DNA from: Pseudomonadota bacterium
GTDB taxonomy: Bacteria; Pseudomonadota; Alphaproteobacteria; Rhizobiales; Xanthobacteraceae
Length of the DNA stretch: 64,000 nt
Assembly (NCBI GenBank): GCA_023387735.1
Contig: JAEWHP010000043.1
Span: 219,688 to 283,687 of the forward strand
Direction of reading: 5' to 3'
Shown: positions 57,713 to 64,000 of the stretch, one piece after another
How the letters are laid out: every line of letters starts with the position of its first letter
Numbering within the stretch: position 1 is the first letter of the stretch
Position numbers and translations under genes: made by a program
The notes under the pieces: model-generated
Database searches by the model: none
Told to the model about the DNA's origin: nothing
The model's input: the letters and a program-made list of their open reading frames with translations, nothing else

Positions 57713-58726
57713 ATGAACGACCTCAAATCCATCATCGGAAAAGTCGCCACCGGCGCGACGCTGTCGCGCGAAGAGGCGGCCGCGGCCTTCGACGCCATGA
57801 TGTCCGGCGAGGCTACGCCCTCGCAGATGGGCGGTCTGCTGATGGCGCTGCGCGTGCGCGGCGAGACGGTCGACGAGATCACCGGCGCGGTGTCGGCGAT
57901 GCGCAGCAAGATGCTGCGGGTCAAGGCGCCGGCGGACGCCGTCGACGTGGTCGGCACCGGCGGCGACGGCTCCGGTTCGGTCAACGTGTCGACGTGTGCC
58001 GCTTTCATCGTGGCCGGCGCCGGTGTCCCTGTCGCCAAGCACGGCAACCGCGCGCTGTCTTCGCGCTCGGGCGCGGCCGACGTGCTGGCCTCACTCGGCG
58101 TCAAGATCGACCTCACTCCGGACCAGGTCGGCCGCTGCGTGGCCGAGGCTGGCATCGGCTTCATGTTCGCACCGACGCATCATCCCGCCATGAAGAATGT
58201 CGGCCCCACCCGGGTCGAACTCGCCACCCGCACGATCTTCAATCTGCTCGGACCGCTCTCCAACCCGGCCGGCGTCAAGCGCCAGATGGTCGGCGTGTTC
58301 TCGCGGCACTGGGTGCAGCCGCTGGCGCAGGTGCTGAAGAACCTCGGTTCCGAATCGGTCTGGGTGGTGCACGGGTCGGACGGGCTCGATGAGATCACCC
58401 TCACCGGCCCGAGCTTTGTCGCAAGCCTCGACAACGGCAAGATCAGCACCTTCGAAGTGACGCCTGAGGATGCGGGGCTCACGCGCGTCGATGGCGACGC
58501 GCTCAAGGGCGGCGACGCCGATGCCAACGCGGTCGCGCTGCAAAACGTGCTCAACGGCAAGCCCGGCGCCTATCGCGATGTCGCGCTGCTGAACGCCGCG
58601 GCGGCGCTGATCGTGGCCGGACGCGCCAAGGACTTGAAGGAAGGCGTGACGTTGGGAATCCATTCGCTCGACAGCGGCGCGGCCGCCGCGCGACTGAAGC
58701 ACCTGGTCGCGGTCTCACGCGGCTGA
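57713..58726 (+). CDS. trpD: Anthranilate phosphoribosyltransferase
   Basis: 337 residues. The second step of tryptophan synthesis, joining anthranilate with PRPP. VVGTGGDGSGSVNVSTCAAF and VAKHGNRALSSRSGAADVLA bind PRPP. FAPTHHPAMKNVGPTRVELA and IFNLLGPLSNPAGVKRQMVG are the anthranilate-side blocks. The stop TGA overlaps an ATG of the trpC frame. trpG is not upstream; ppiD is there instead, which fits lineages with a fused trpE(G) elsewhere. Confidence 0.96.
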   Translation: MNDLKSIIGKVATGATLSREEAAAAFDAMMSGEATPSQMGGLLMALRVRGETVDEITGAVSAMRSKMLRVKAPADAVDVVGTGGDGSGSVNVSTCAAFIVAGAGVPVAKHGNRALSSRSGAADVLASLGVKIDLTPDQVGRCVAEAGIGFMFAPTHHPAMKNVGPTRVELATRTIFNLLGPLSNPAGVKRQMVGVFSRHWVQPLAQVLKNLGSESVWVVHGSDGLDEITLTGPSFVASLDNGKISTFEVTPEDAGLTRVDGDALKGGDADANAVALQNVLNGKPGAYRDVALLNAAAALIVAGRAKDLKEGVTLGIHSLDSGAAAARLKHLVAVSRG

Positions 58727-58743
58727 TGCAGAGGGCGCCAGAG

Positions 58744-59565
58744 ATGTCCGATATCCTGAAGAAGATCGAGACCTACAAGCGCGAGGAAATCGCCGCCGCC
58801 AAGCGGGCGCACCCGCTTTCCGATATCGAGGCCCGCGCCAAGGAAGCATCGCCACCACGCGGCTTCGTGCGCGCGATCCGTGAAAAGCTTGCGCGCGGCG
58901 ACTACGCGCTGATCGCGGAAGTGAAGAAGGCCTCGCCGTCGAAGGGGCTGATCCGCGCGGACTTCGATCCGCCGGTACTTGCAAAGGCGTACGAGGCCGG
59001 CGGCGCGGCATGCCTGTCGGTCCTGACCGATACGCCCTCGTTCCAGGGCCATCTCGACTTCATGGTCGCGGCGCGTGCGGCAACCAGCCTGCCGGTGCTG
59101 CGCAAGGACTTCATGTTCGATACCTACCAGGTGGTGGAAGCCCGCGCCCATGGCGCCGACTGCATCCTGATCATCATGGCCGCGCTCGACGATGCCGCCG
59201 CAAAAGACATCGAGGACGCGACGATCGCACTCGGGATGGACGTGCTGATCGAAATCCACGACGCCGACGAACTCGATCGGGCGCTCAAACTTCGTTCGCC
59301 GATGATCGGCGTCAACAATCGCAACTTGAGGACCTTCGAGACCACGCTGGAAACCAGCGAGACGCTGGCGCCGCTGATCCCGCGCGACCGGCTGATGGTC
59401 GGCGAAAGCGGCATCTTTACCCCTGCCGATCTCGCCCGGCTCGAACGCGCCGGCATGTCGACCTTCCTGGTCGGCGAGAGCCTGATGCGGCAGGCCGACG
59501 TCACCGCCGCGACCCGCGCACTGCTGACGCGCACCGAGCCGTCGCGCGCGACCGGGACCCGCTAG
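58744..59565 (+). CDS. trpC: Indole-3-glycerol phosphate synthase
   Basis: 273 residues from the ATG at 58744, with AGAGGG about 9 bases upstream; an ATG at 58726 overlaps the trpD stop. A TIM-barrel enzyme of tryptophan synthesis. LIAEVKKASPSKGLIRADFD carries the catalytic Lys region, FDTYQVVEARAHGADCILII follows, and IGVNNRNLRTFETTLETS and LMVGESGIFTPADL are the phosphate-binding end. It is co-directional with trpD and moaC. Confidence 0.95.
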   Translation: MSDILKKIETYKREEIAAAKRAHPLSDIEARAKEASPPRGFVRAIREKLARGDYALIAEVKKASPSKGLIRADFDPPVLAKAYEAGGAACLSVLTDTPSFQGHLDFMVAARAATSLPVLRKDFMFDTYQVVEARAHGADCILIIMAALDDAAAKDIEDATIALGMDVLIEIHDADELDRALKLRSPMIGVNNRNLRTFETTLETSETLAPLIPRDRLMVGESGIFTPADLARLERAGMSTFLVGESLMRQADVTAATRALLTRTEPSRATGTR

Positions 59566-59568
59566 CCA

Positions 59569-60102
59569 ATGGCGCTCAAGGGTTCCAAAAGCAAGTCTCG
59601 CAAGGAAAACGCCTCCAAAGGCGCCGCCGCCCTCACCCATATCGATGCATCGGGCGAAGCGCGGATGGTCGACGTGTCGGCCAAGGACGCCACCGAGCGC
59701 ACGGCGGTGGCCGAGGGACGCGTCGTGATGGCCAAGGCGACGCTGGATCTGATCGTCTCCGGCAACGCCAAAAAGGGCGACGTGCTCGGCGCCGCCCGCA
59801 TCGCCGGCATCATGGCGGCGAAGCGCACTTCGGAACTCATTCCGCTGTGCCATCCCCTGGCGCTGTCGAAGGTCACCCTCGACATTGCCCCCGACCGGAA
59901 ACTTCCCGGCTGCGTCGTCCGCGCGACCGTGAAAGTCAACGGGCCGACCGGCGTCGAGATGGAGGCACTGACGGCCGTATCGGTCGCCTGCCTGACGATC
60001 TACGACATGATCAAGGCGGTCGAGCGCGGCGTTCGCATCGAAGGGATTCATCTCATCGAGAAGATTGGCGGCAAGTCCGGACATTATCGCGCCGACGCTT
60101 AG
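59569..60102 (+). CDS. moaC: Cyclic pyranopterin monophosphate synthase
   Basis: 177 residues from the ATG at 59569, 3 bases after the trpC stop. It makes cyclic pyranopterin monophosphate in molybdenum cofactor synthesis, with MoaA. The catalytic-site block is AKRTSELIPLCHPLALSKVT and the second is EALTAVSVACLTIYDMIKAV. The N-terminus carries an extra basic, Ser/Lys-rich stretch. In many relatives moeA and lexA follow; here they do not. Confidence 0.95.
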   Translation: MALKGSKSKSRKENASKGAAALTHIDASGEARMVDVSAKDATERTAVAEGRVVMAKATLDLIVSGNAKKGDVLGAARIAGIMAAKRTSELIPLCHPLALSKVTLDIAPDRKLPGCVVRATVKVNGPTGVEMEALTAVSVACLTIYDMIKAVERGVRIEGIHLIEKIGGKSGHYRADA

Positions 60103-60138
60103 ACGCCGCTGCAGACTCAGAAAAGAAAGAAGAGAACA

Positions 60139-60429
60139 ATGTTCCGATGGATTCTCGTATGCGCCATCACCGCGACGTCTGCTGGTGTGGCGGACCAGGC
60201 ACGGGCGCAGGCCGCCAATCCCGAACCCGGCTATTGTGCCCAGTTCTATCCGAATTCGGACTGCAACAGCATCGGACCAGCGACGCCGGGCGCCGTTGCC
60301 CCCTCTCCCGAGAGCGAACCTGAGGAGGCGGCGGCTCCGCCTCCGCCTGCTCCCAAGAAAGCCGCGAAAAAGCAGGCCGAGAATAACAAGAAGCCGCAGA
60401 CCAGCGCGACGATGGCACCGCCGAAGTAA
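60139..60429 (+). CDS. Small secreted protein with EPGYCA-x-FYPN-x2-C motif (copy 1)
   Basis: 96 residues. A signal peptide (MFRWILVCAITATSAGVADQ to ARA) precedes PEPGYCAQFYPNSDCNSIGP, then a Pro/Glu/Ala-rich and Lys-rich tail. The start has AAGAAGAG upstream. The two cysteines are spaced C-x8-C. The same motif occurs in the gene at 60526, so they are paralogs, while their tails share nothing. It lies 36 bases after moaC, with which it may be co-transcribed. I do not recognise a named family and assign no function. Confidence 0.8.
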   Translation: MFRWILVCAITATSAGVADQARAQAANPEPGYCAQFYPNSDCNSIGPATPGAVAPSPESEPEEAAAPPPPAPKKAAKKQAENNKKPQTSATMAPPK

Positions 60430-60525
60430 CGACCCGGCGGTAACGCCGGTGTGACCTGCGCCATGCGGAATGCAGCCTGAGCTGACGGGGTTGTTTGTTT
60501 CGGGACCTTCACAGGGAGGAGTCCG

Positions 60526-60798
60526 ATGGCGATCTACAGACTTCTTGGCACAGCAACTGCGTTGGCACTGATCTCGGCATCCGCGACGACCTCTGCCGTG
60601 GCGCAACAGGTTATCTCCGAACCCGGCTATTGCGCGTTTTTCTATCCGAACGCCAACTGCCAGAACAAGGGTCCGGGCAATCCGTACACGGGCGACTATC
60701 AGCGCCGCTTCAGCCAGGGGTATGTGGTGCCGGACAGCGGTCAGACGGTGGGCGTCGCAAGAAAACCGGTGCGCAGATCCGCGACACGCATGCAGTGA
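60526..60798 (+). CDS. Small secreted protein with EPGYCA-x-FYPN-x2-C motif (copy 2)
   Basis: 90 residues. A strong ribosome-binding sequence (GGGAGGAG) is 5 bases before the ATG. The signal peptide (LLGTATALALISASATTSAVAQ) is followed by ISEPGYCAFFYPNANCQNKG, paralogous to copy 1, and a different basic tail (RRFSQGYVVPDSGQTVGVAR). The C-x8-C pair again suggests one disulfide in the exported protein. It is 96 bases downstream of copy 1. No function can be given. Confidence 0.8.
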   Translation: MAIYRLLGTATALALISASATTSAVAQQVISEPGYCAFFYPNANCQNKGPGNPYTGDYQRRFSQGYVVPDSGQTVGVARKPVRRSATRMQ

Positions 60799-60922
60799 TC
60801 GCTGTGCCGGTGGTCCGGCCGCAAAATAGCTCGGCGACCTTGTGAAACGATCCGTCGGTATCAGGGCCCGCCGGTCTCGCACGCGCGTACCGCTGACAGT
60901 TCCGAGCCAAGCCGTCTCAATA

Positions 60923-61141
60923 TCAGGAGATCGATTTCCGATCATCGTCCGGGTACGAGTACTCGACGAACTTCTTGTAGATCCAGTGTCCCCCGTGGTT
61001 CCGCCGCCATACCAAGCCCCAGACCAGCCGGCCGGTGATCGATCGTCTTGGGATGATGACCCGCCAGAGATGCCAGGCATTGGCCCATGCCCGTCCCAGA
61101 TCCGAACGCATGGCAGAATTGAAATTGCTGCTATTGGCCAT
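60923..61141 (-). CDS. Small basic aromatic-rich hypothetical protein
   Basis: About 72 residues from the ATG at 61139-61141; the frame is open to 61192. The composition looks like a real protein: MRSDLGRAWANAWHLWRVII, PRRSITGRLVWGLVWRRNHG, GHWIYKKFVEYSYPDDD. It is rich in Trp and Arg, with no Cys, no signal peptide and no strong membrane helix. The ribosome-binding sequence is weak. It lies between the secreted-protein pair and degP, antisense to the former. Function unknown. If it is not a gene, 60799-61236 is an empty interval. Confidence 0.5.
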   Translation of the reverse strand: MANSSNFNSAMRSDLGRAWANAWHLWRVIIPRRSITGRLVWGLVWRRNHGGHWIYKKFVEYSYPDDDRKSIS

Positions 61142-61236
61142 CTGTGATCCGCGATTTCCGAAAAATTCCGAACGCGACGCACGGCAAAACAAAAATGGCT
61201 GGCAGCGACGAAGCAGCCGCTGCCAGCCGAGTTGCG

Positions 61237-62805
61237 TTAGCTGTTTGCCAGCGGCAGGGCGACATAACGCGACGCGTCGCCGGAACGAAGCCGCATCAGC
61301 ACGCTGCTCTTCTTGTCGCTACGGGCAGCTTCAAGCGCGTCAGCAACGTCACCGGGTTTCGCAACGTTCTTTCCGGCAACCTCGAGGATCACGTCGCCCT
61401 TCTTGACGCCGCGATCAGCGGCCGCGCTCTTCGGTTCGACCTTGGCGATGACGACGCCGTCCTTGCCGTCCGCCTTGTCGGCAGGCGCCAGCGTGAGACC
61501 CAGACGCGGAACGTCGGTACCCTGCGCTGACTTGCCATCGCCATCGATGTCGGCCTTGGCCTGCTTGTCGTTCGGCAGTTTGCCGAGCGTCATGCTGACG
61601 ACCTTGCTCTTGCCCTTTTGCAGAACGTCCAGCTTGACGGTGCTGCCGGGCGCGAGGCCGCCGATGACGCGTGCGAGTTCACGCGCATCCTTGACCGACT
61701 CGCCATTGACAGCGGTGATGACGTCACCCGCCTCGACGCCGGCCTTTGCTGCCGGTCCGTCCTTCTGCGGATCGGCCACCAGCGCGCCCTGCGCCTGCTT
61801 CAGGCCCATGCCGTCGGCGATGTCCTGGGTCACCGGCTGGACCTGAACACCGATCCAGCCGCGGCTGACGTTGCCCTTGTCCTTCAGCTGCGCGACCACG
61901 CTCTTGACCGTGTTGGCGGGAATCGAGAACGCGATGCCGACGCTGCCGCCGGACGGCGAATAAATCGCGGTGTTCACGCCAACGACTTCGCCCTGCATGT
62001 TGAAGGTCGGGCCGCCCGAATTGCCCTTGTTGACGGGCGCGTCGATCTGGATGAAATCGTCGTAGGGGCCGCTGCCGATGTCACGGCCGTTGGCCGAGAC
62101 GATGCCTGCGGTGACCGTGCCGCCCAGGCCGAACGGGTTGCCGACTGCCAGCACCCAATCGCCGATCCTGGCCTTGCCCGCCGAGAGCTTGGCAAACGGG
62201 AAATCCGAACCGCCTTCCACCTTGATCAGGGCGAGGTCGGTACGAGGATCGGTTCCGACGACCTTCGCGGTGAAGGTCTTGCCGCCATCCGTCGTGACCT
62301 CGACCTTGTCGGCGCCTTCAACGACGTGGTTATTGGTCACAGCGAATCCATCGGCGGAAATGAAGAAGCCGGAGCCCTGCCCCATCGCGCCATGCCGGCG
62401 GTTACGACCGGGATTCTCGAATTCGCCTTTCGGACCACCGAACTGCCTGAATTCTCCGTTCGGGCCGCCGAACTGCTTGAAGAAGCGCTCCATCGGCGAA
62501 CCCTGCTCGTCGCCGTCGTCCTTGTTGCTGGCATCAGCAACCCTGTCCTTCATCGTGACCTTGACCGAAATCACCGAAGGCTTCACCCGCTCCACCACAT
62601 CGGCAAAGCCTGTGGGCTGGCTGGCGGATACCGCACTGGCGGATTGCGCATGCGCCGCGCTGCCAAGAACATCGATGCGATCGGGCGATGCGCTCAGGCC
62701 GTACACCGCAAGCCCGGTCACGACCGATGCCATCAGTGCCACTTTTCGTGCCGAGAACAGCGAACGCGTCCGCTGCCCATGAGAAACAAGGTTACGTTGG
62801 TCCAT
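61237..62805 (-). CDS. degP: Do-family periplasmic serine protease (DegP/HtrA)
   Basis: 522 residues from the ATG at 62803-62805. A long signal sequence ends near AHAQ. The trypsin-like domain has the complete triad: His160 in TNNHVVEGAD, Asp190 in DPRTDLALIK and Ser263 in NKGNSGGPTF. Two PDZ domains follow (about 300-390 and 420-515). An insert before the catalytic domain contains QFGGPNGEFRQFGGPKGEFE. It degrades or refolds misfolded envelope proteins. A long intergenic region with phased direct repeats lies upstream. Confidence 0.95.
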   Translation of the reverse strand: MDQRNLVSHGQRTRSLFSARKVALMASVVTGLAVYGLSASPDRIDVLGSAAHAQSASAVSASQPTGFADVVERVKPSVISVKVTMKDRVADASNKDDGDEQGSPMERFFKQFGGPNGEFRQFGGPKGEFENPGRNRRHGAMGQGSGFFISADGFAVTNNHVVEGADKVEVTTDGGKTFTAKVVGTDPRTDLALIKVEGGSDFPFAKLSAGKARIGDWVLAVGNPFGLGGTVTAGIVSANGRDIGSGPYDDFIQIDAPVNKGNSGGPTFNMQGEVVGVNTAIYSPSGGSVGIAFSIPANTVKSVVAQLKDKGNVSRGWIGVQVQPVTQDIADGMGLKQAQGALVADPQKDGPAAKAGVEAGDVITAVNGESVKDARELARVIGGLAPGSTVKLDVLQKGKSKVVSMTLGKLPNDKQAKADIDGDGKSAQGTDVPRLGLTLAPADKADGKDGVVIAKVEPKSAAADRGVKKGDVILEVAGKNVAKPGDVADALEAARSDKKSSVLMRLRSGDASRYVALPLANS

Positions 62806-62965
62806 TGCAGAAAATCTCCAGGATGATGAGTGAGCGCAAAGCTGCACGCCGCTCTAGATGCCGTTTCCCGCATTACGCGATGCTGACGGGGGAATTAATG
62901 TTTTGAAATGAACCGAGCGGGCTTACCGTTTTGTAACGCAAGCTGCGTGCACGCATGCGCGATGG

Positions 62966-63003
62966 TTGGCGCGCGTTCACAAACAATTGGCGCGAAGTCA
63001 CAA
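62966..63003. promoter_or_regulatory. 21-bp-phased direct repeats upstream of degP
   Basis: TTGGCGCGCGTTCACAA (62966-62982) and TTGGCGCGAAGTCACAA (62987-63003) agree at 14 of 17 positions and repeat with a period of 21 bases, two helical turns. They lie 161 bases before the degP start and 68 bases before the possible short ORF at 63071. The layout is like a tandem site for a dimeric response regulator. Confidence 0.5.
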
Positions 63004-63070
63004 GATGCGCAGCGCGCTTTCATCTAGACCTTTCGGCCGGCTTCATCTGCAGAACAGTCGTACGCGCCAA

Positions 63071-63241
63071 ATGGACGAAGATCGAAAGCGCATCGAAAAA
63101 CTTCTGCTCGACGCGGACAACCGCGAACTGATCGCCACCCTTCTGGCTGTCGTCCGAATGGCAGAAGAGATGCGGGAGATGACGGCCGGGCTGAAGGAAG
63201 TCATCGCGGCACAACGTGACTGTCGATCCACGCGTGCGTAG
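63071..63241 (+). CDS. Possible short helical protein upstream of the zinc-ribbon gene
   Basis: 56 residues from the ATG at 63071 (the frame opens at 62966 without a better start). MDEDRKRIEKLLLDADNREL and VVRMAEEMREMTAGLKEVIA suggest one amphipathic, heptad-like helix. There is no clear ribosome-binding sequence. It ends 27 bases before the zinc-ribbon ORF and could be its partner. It may also be a chance frame. Confidence 0.4.
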   Translation: MDEDRKRIEKLLLDADNRELIATLLAVVRMAEEMREMTAGLKEVIAAQRDCRSTRA

Positions 63242-63268
63242 TCTTTTTGAGTGAACTGCGGTCACCCC

Positions 63269-63508
63269 ATGACGAACCAGACTTCACTGCGCGTCTATTT
63301 CAGTTGCCTGTCTTGCAAGGCGGTCTACCACGCCACGCAGAGACCGAGGCCGAGCGTCGCGACCAGCCGCTTCGCCTGCAAAAGCTGCAGGAAGACGGTG
63401 CACCAGTGGTGGGGCAGCCAATACAGTTTCACGAATTGGACAGGACCGCTCGACAAGGCGCGGCTACTGGCCGCGCGCTTGCGCTGTTCGCGCGGAACCG
63501 AGCATTAG
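63269..63508 (+). CDS. Small zinc-ribbon protein
   Basis: 79 residues from the ATG at 63269; a GTG at 63251 is the alternative. Two CxxC pairs, Cys13/Cys16 in VYFSCLSCKAVYHATQ and Cys37/Cys40 in RFACKSCRKTVHQWWG, form a classic zinc ribbon. SFTNWTGPL follows, and the C-terminus is basic. The pattern resembles small Bradyrhizobium hypothetical proteins that I remember with ATQ after the first pair and a Y-x2-W element. Ribosome-binding signal weak. Function unknown. Confidence 0.6.
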   Translation: MTNQTSLRVYFSCLSCKAVYHATQRPRPSVATSRFACKSCRKTVHQWWGSQYSFTNWTGPLDKARLLAARLRCSRGTEH

Positions 63509-63639
63509 ACGGACGCGGGGCGTTACGTGAACTGAAGCTGCGGTGGACGCATCAAGCCAGTTGAGACAGCAGGATTGCGTCGACGCTGCGTCTCGCGCCA
63601 TGACCTGGAGAGCGTCTCGCTCACATTTCAAACAGCCGA

Positions 63640-64000
63640 GATGACGTGCGTCCGCTTGCCCGCGGCGGCAACGCCCGGGGAATGCCCATTCGTTTCGCCC
63701 GAAGAGAGGGCGCAGGGAACGCCGGGTGCTTGCTGCACCCGCGGTCTCGTGTGCAATAGTGCGCGGTAAGTGGCGCACACGAGCATACAGGTACAGTCGG
63801 AGCATCCCGGCATTCCCTGCGCAATGGCTCTACGGCTTATGGCGCGCTCTCCCTGGAGACGAATTCCTCTTGCCTCCATCGCCGGCGAATTGGCGGCTCT
63901 TGAAGCCCGGTCGGGCTTCGTAAACCTTCACCGGCTTGACACCAGCCACGGGTGCCAGGACCACACGGTTTTGCCGTACGCTTCAGCGCCGTTCGTCTTG
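63640..64000. repeat. Long dispersed repeat with nested inverted arms at the right edge
   Basis: No convincing gene is found from 63509 to the end. GCGCAGGGAACGCCG (63710-63724) is complementary, with one mismatch, to CGGCATTCCCTGCGC (63808-63822). Inside lie CTCGTGTGC (63746-63754) and GCACACGAG (63775-63783). To the right are GGAGACGAATTCCTCTTGCC, CTTGAAGCCCGGTCGGGCTT and GTGCCAGGACCACACGG. I recognise this run as a repeat found many times in Bradyrhizobium and Rhodopseudomonas chromosomes; short frames in it are spurious. Confidence 0.65.

Noticed and set aside
58570..61182. 870-codon minus-strand frame antisense to trpC and moaC
   Set aside because: Covers three well-supported genes in antisense and has no recognisable domain. 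The separate short frame at 60923-61141 is read in a different frame.
63575..63923. Several short frames on both strands at the right edge
   Set aside because: They fall in a dispersed repeat with nested inverted arms. Overlapping frames in all phases and Cys/Arg/Thr-rich text indicate non-coding repeat.
1..64000. CRISPR array, tRNA or rRNA genes, prophage or insertion sequence
   Set aside because: No evenly spaced direct repeats with unique spacers, no cloverleaf with a GGTTCGAATCC-type arm, and no transposase or integrase motif was seen by eye. A covariance-model search would be needed to exclude a tRNA or small RNA fully.

Overview
The window is a high-GC alphaproteobacterial chromosome segment. 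Gene order, protein character and the intergenic palindromic repeats all point to Bradyrhizobium or a close relative (Nitrobacteraceae, Hyphomicrobiales). Almost everything is housekeeping, mostly on the minus strand. No CRISPR array, rRNA, tRNA, prophage, transposase or conjugation gene was seen. This assignment rests on recognition from memory, not on a search.

Left part, 1-21510. One conserved envelope and chromosome block, read right to left: dgt, argS, a SPOR protein, nagZ, scpA, scpB, tatA, tatB, tatC, serS, an unknown proline-rich protein, surE, pcm, nlpD, and (past a plus-strand DUF815 ATPase) yajC, secD, secF, a Mth938-domain protein and a squalene/phytoene-synthase-like protein. The last two are homologs of the human complex I assembly factors NDUFAF3 and NDUFAF6. 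erpA diverges from dgt. A single-domain response regulator is inserted between surE and pcm. The left edge carries the 3' end of an adenylate-forming enzyme gene.

Middle part, 21511-38030. This is the more variable region: an acyltransferase-3 gene, an RND efflux pair with a coupled periplasmic amidohydrolase, xthA, a Sel1-repeat protein, ilvD, an 887-base gene-free stretch, a small RTX calcium-binding protein, PHA synthase phaC, an orphan tripartite-tricarboxylate-type binding protein, and a threonine synthase.

Central metabolism part, 38036-57636. The pyruvate dehydrogenase operon (pdhA, pdhB, a DUF5076 gene, pdhC, lpdA) lies downstream of ftsB. Then come an FMN reductase, a quinone-reductase-like protein, eno, queF (opposite strand), an MFS transporter, kdsA, a NIPSNAP protein, pyrG, secG, an inserted XRE-cupin/GNAT pair, tpiA and the divergent ppiD.

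Right part, 57713-64000. trpD, trpC and moaC are followed by two small secreted proteins that share an EPGYCA-x-FYPN-x2-C motif, a short basic minus-strand ORF, degP, a possible short ORF, a small zinc-ribbon protein, and a terminal repeat with nested inverted arms.

The least described items are the paired Cys-motif secreted proteins; a near-consensus promoter whose -10 box abuts the XRE-cupin start codon (a leaderless mRNA with an overlapping dyad); the tandem dyads ahead of erpA; 21-bp-phased direct repeats between degP and the next gene; and a long stem in front of the RTX gene.
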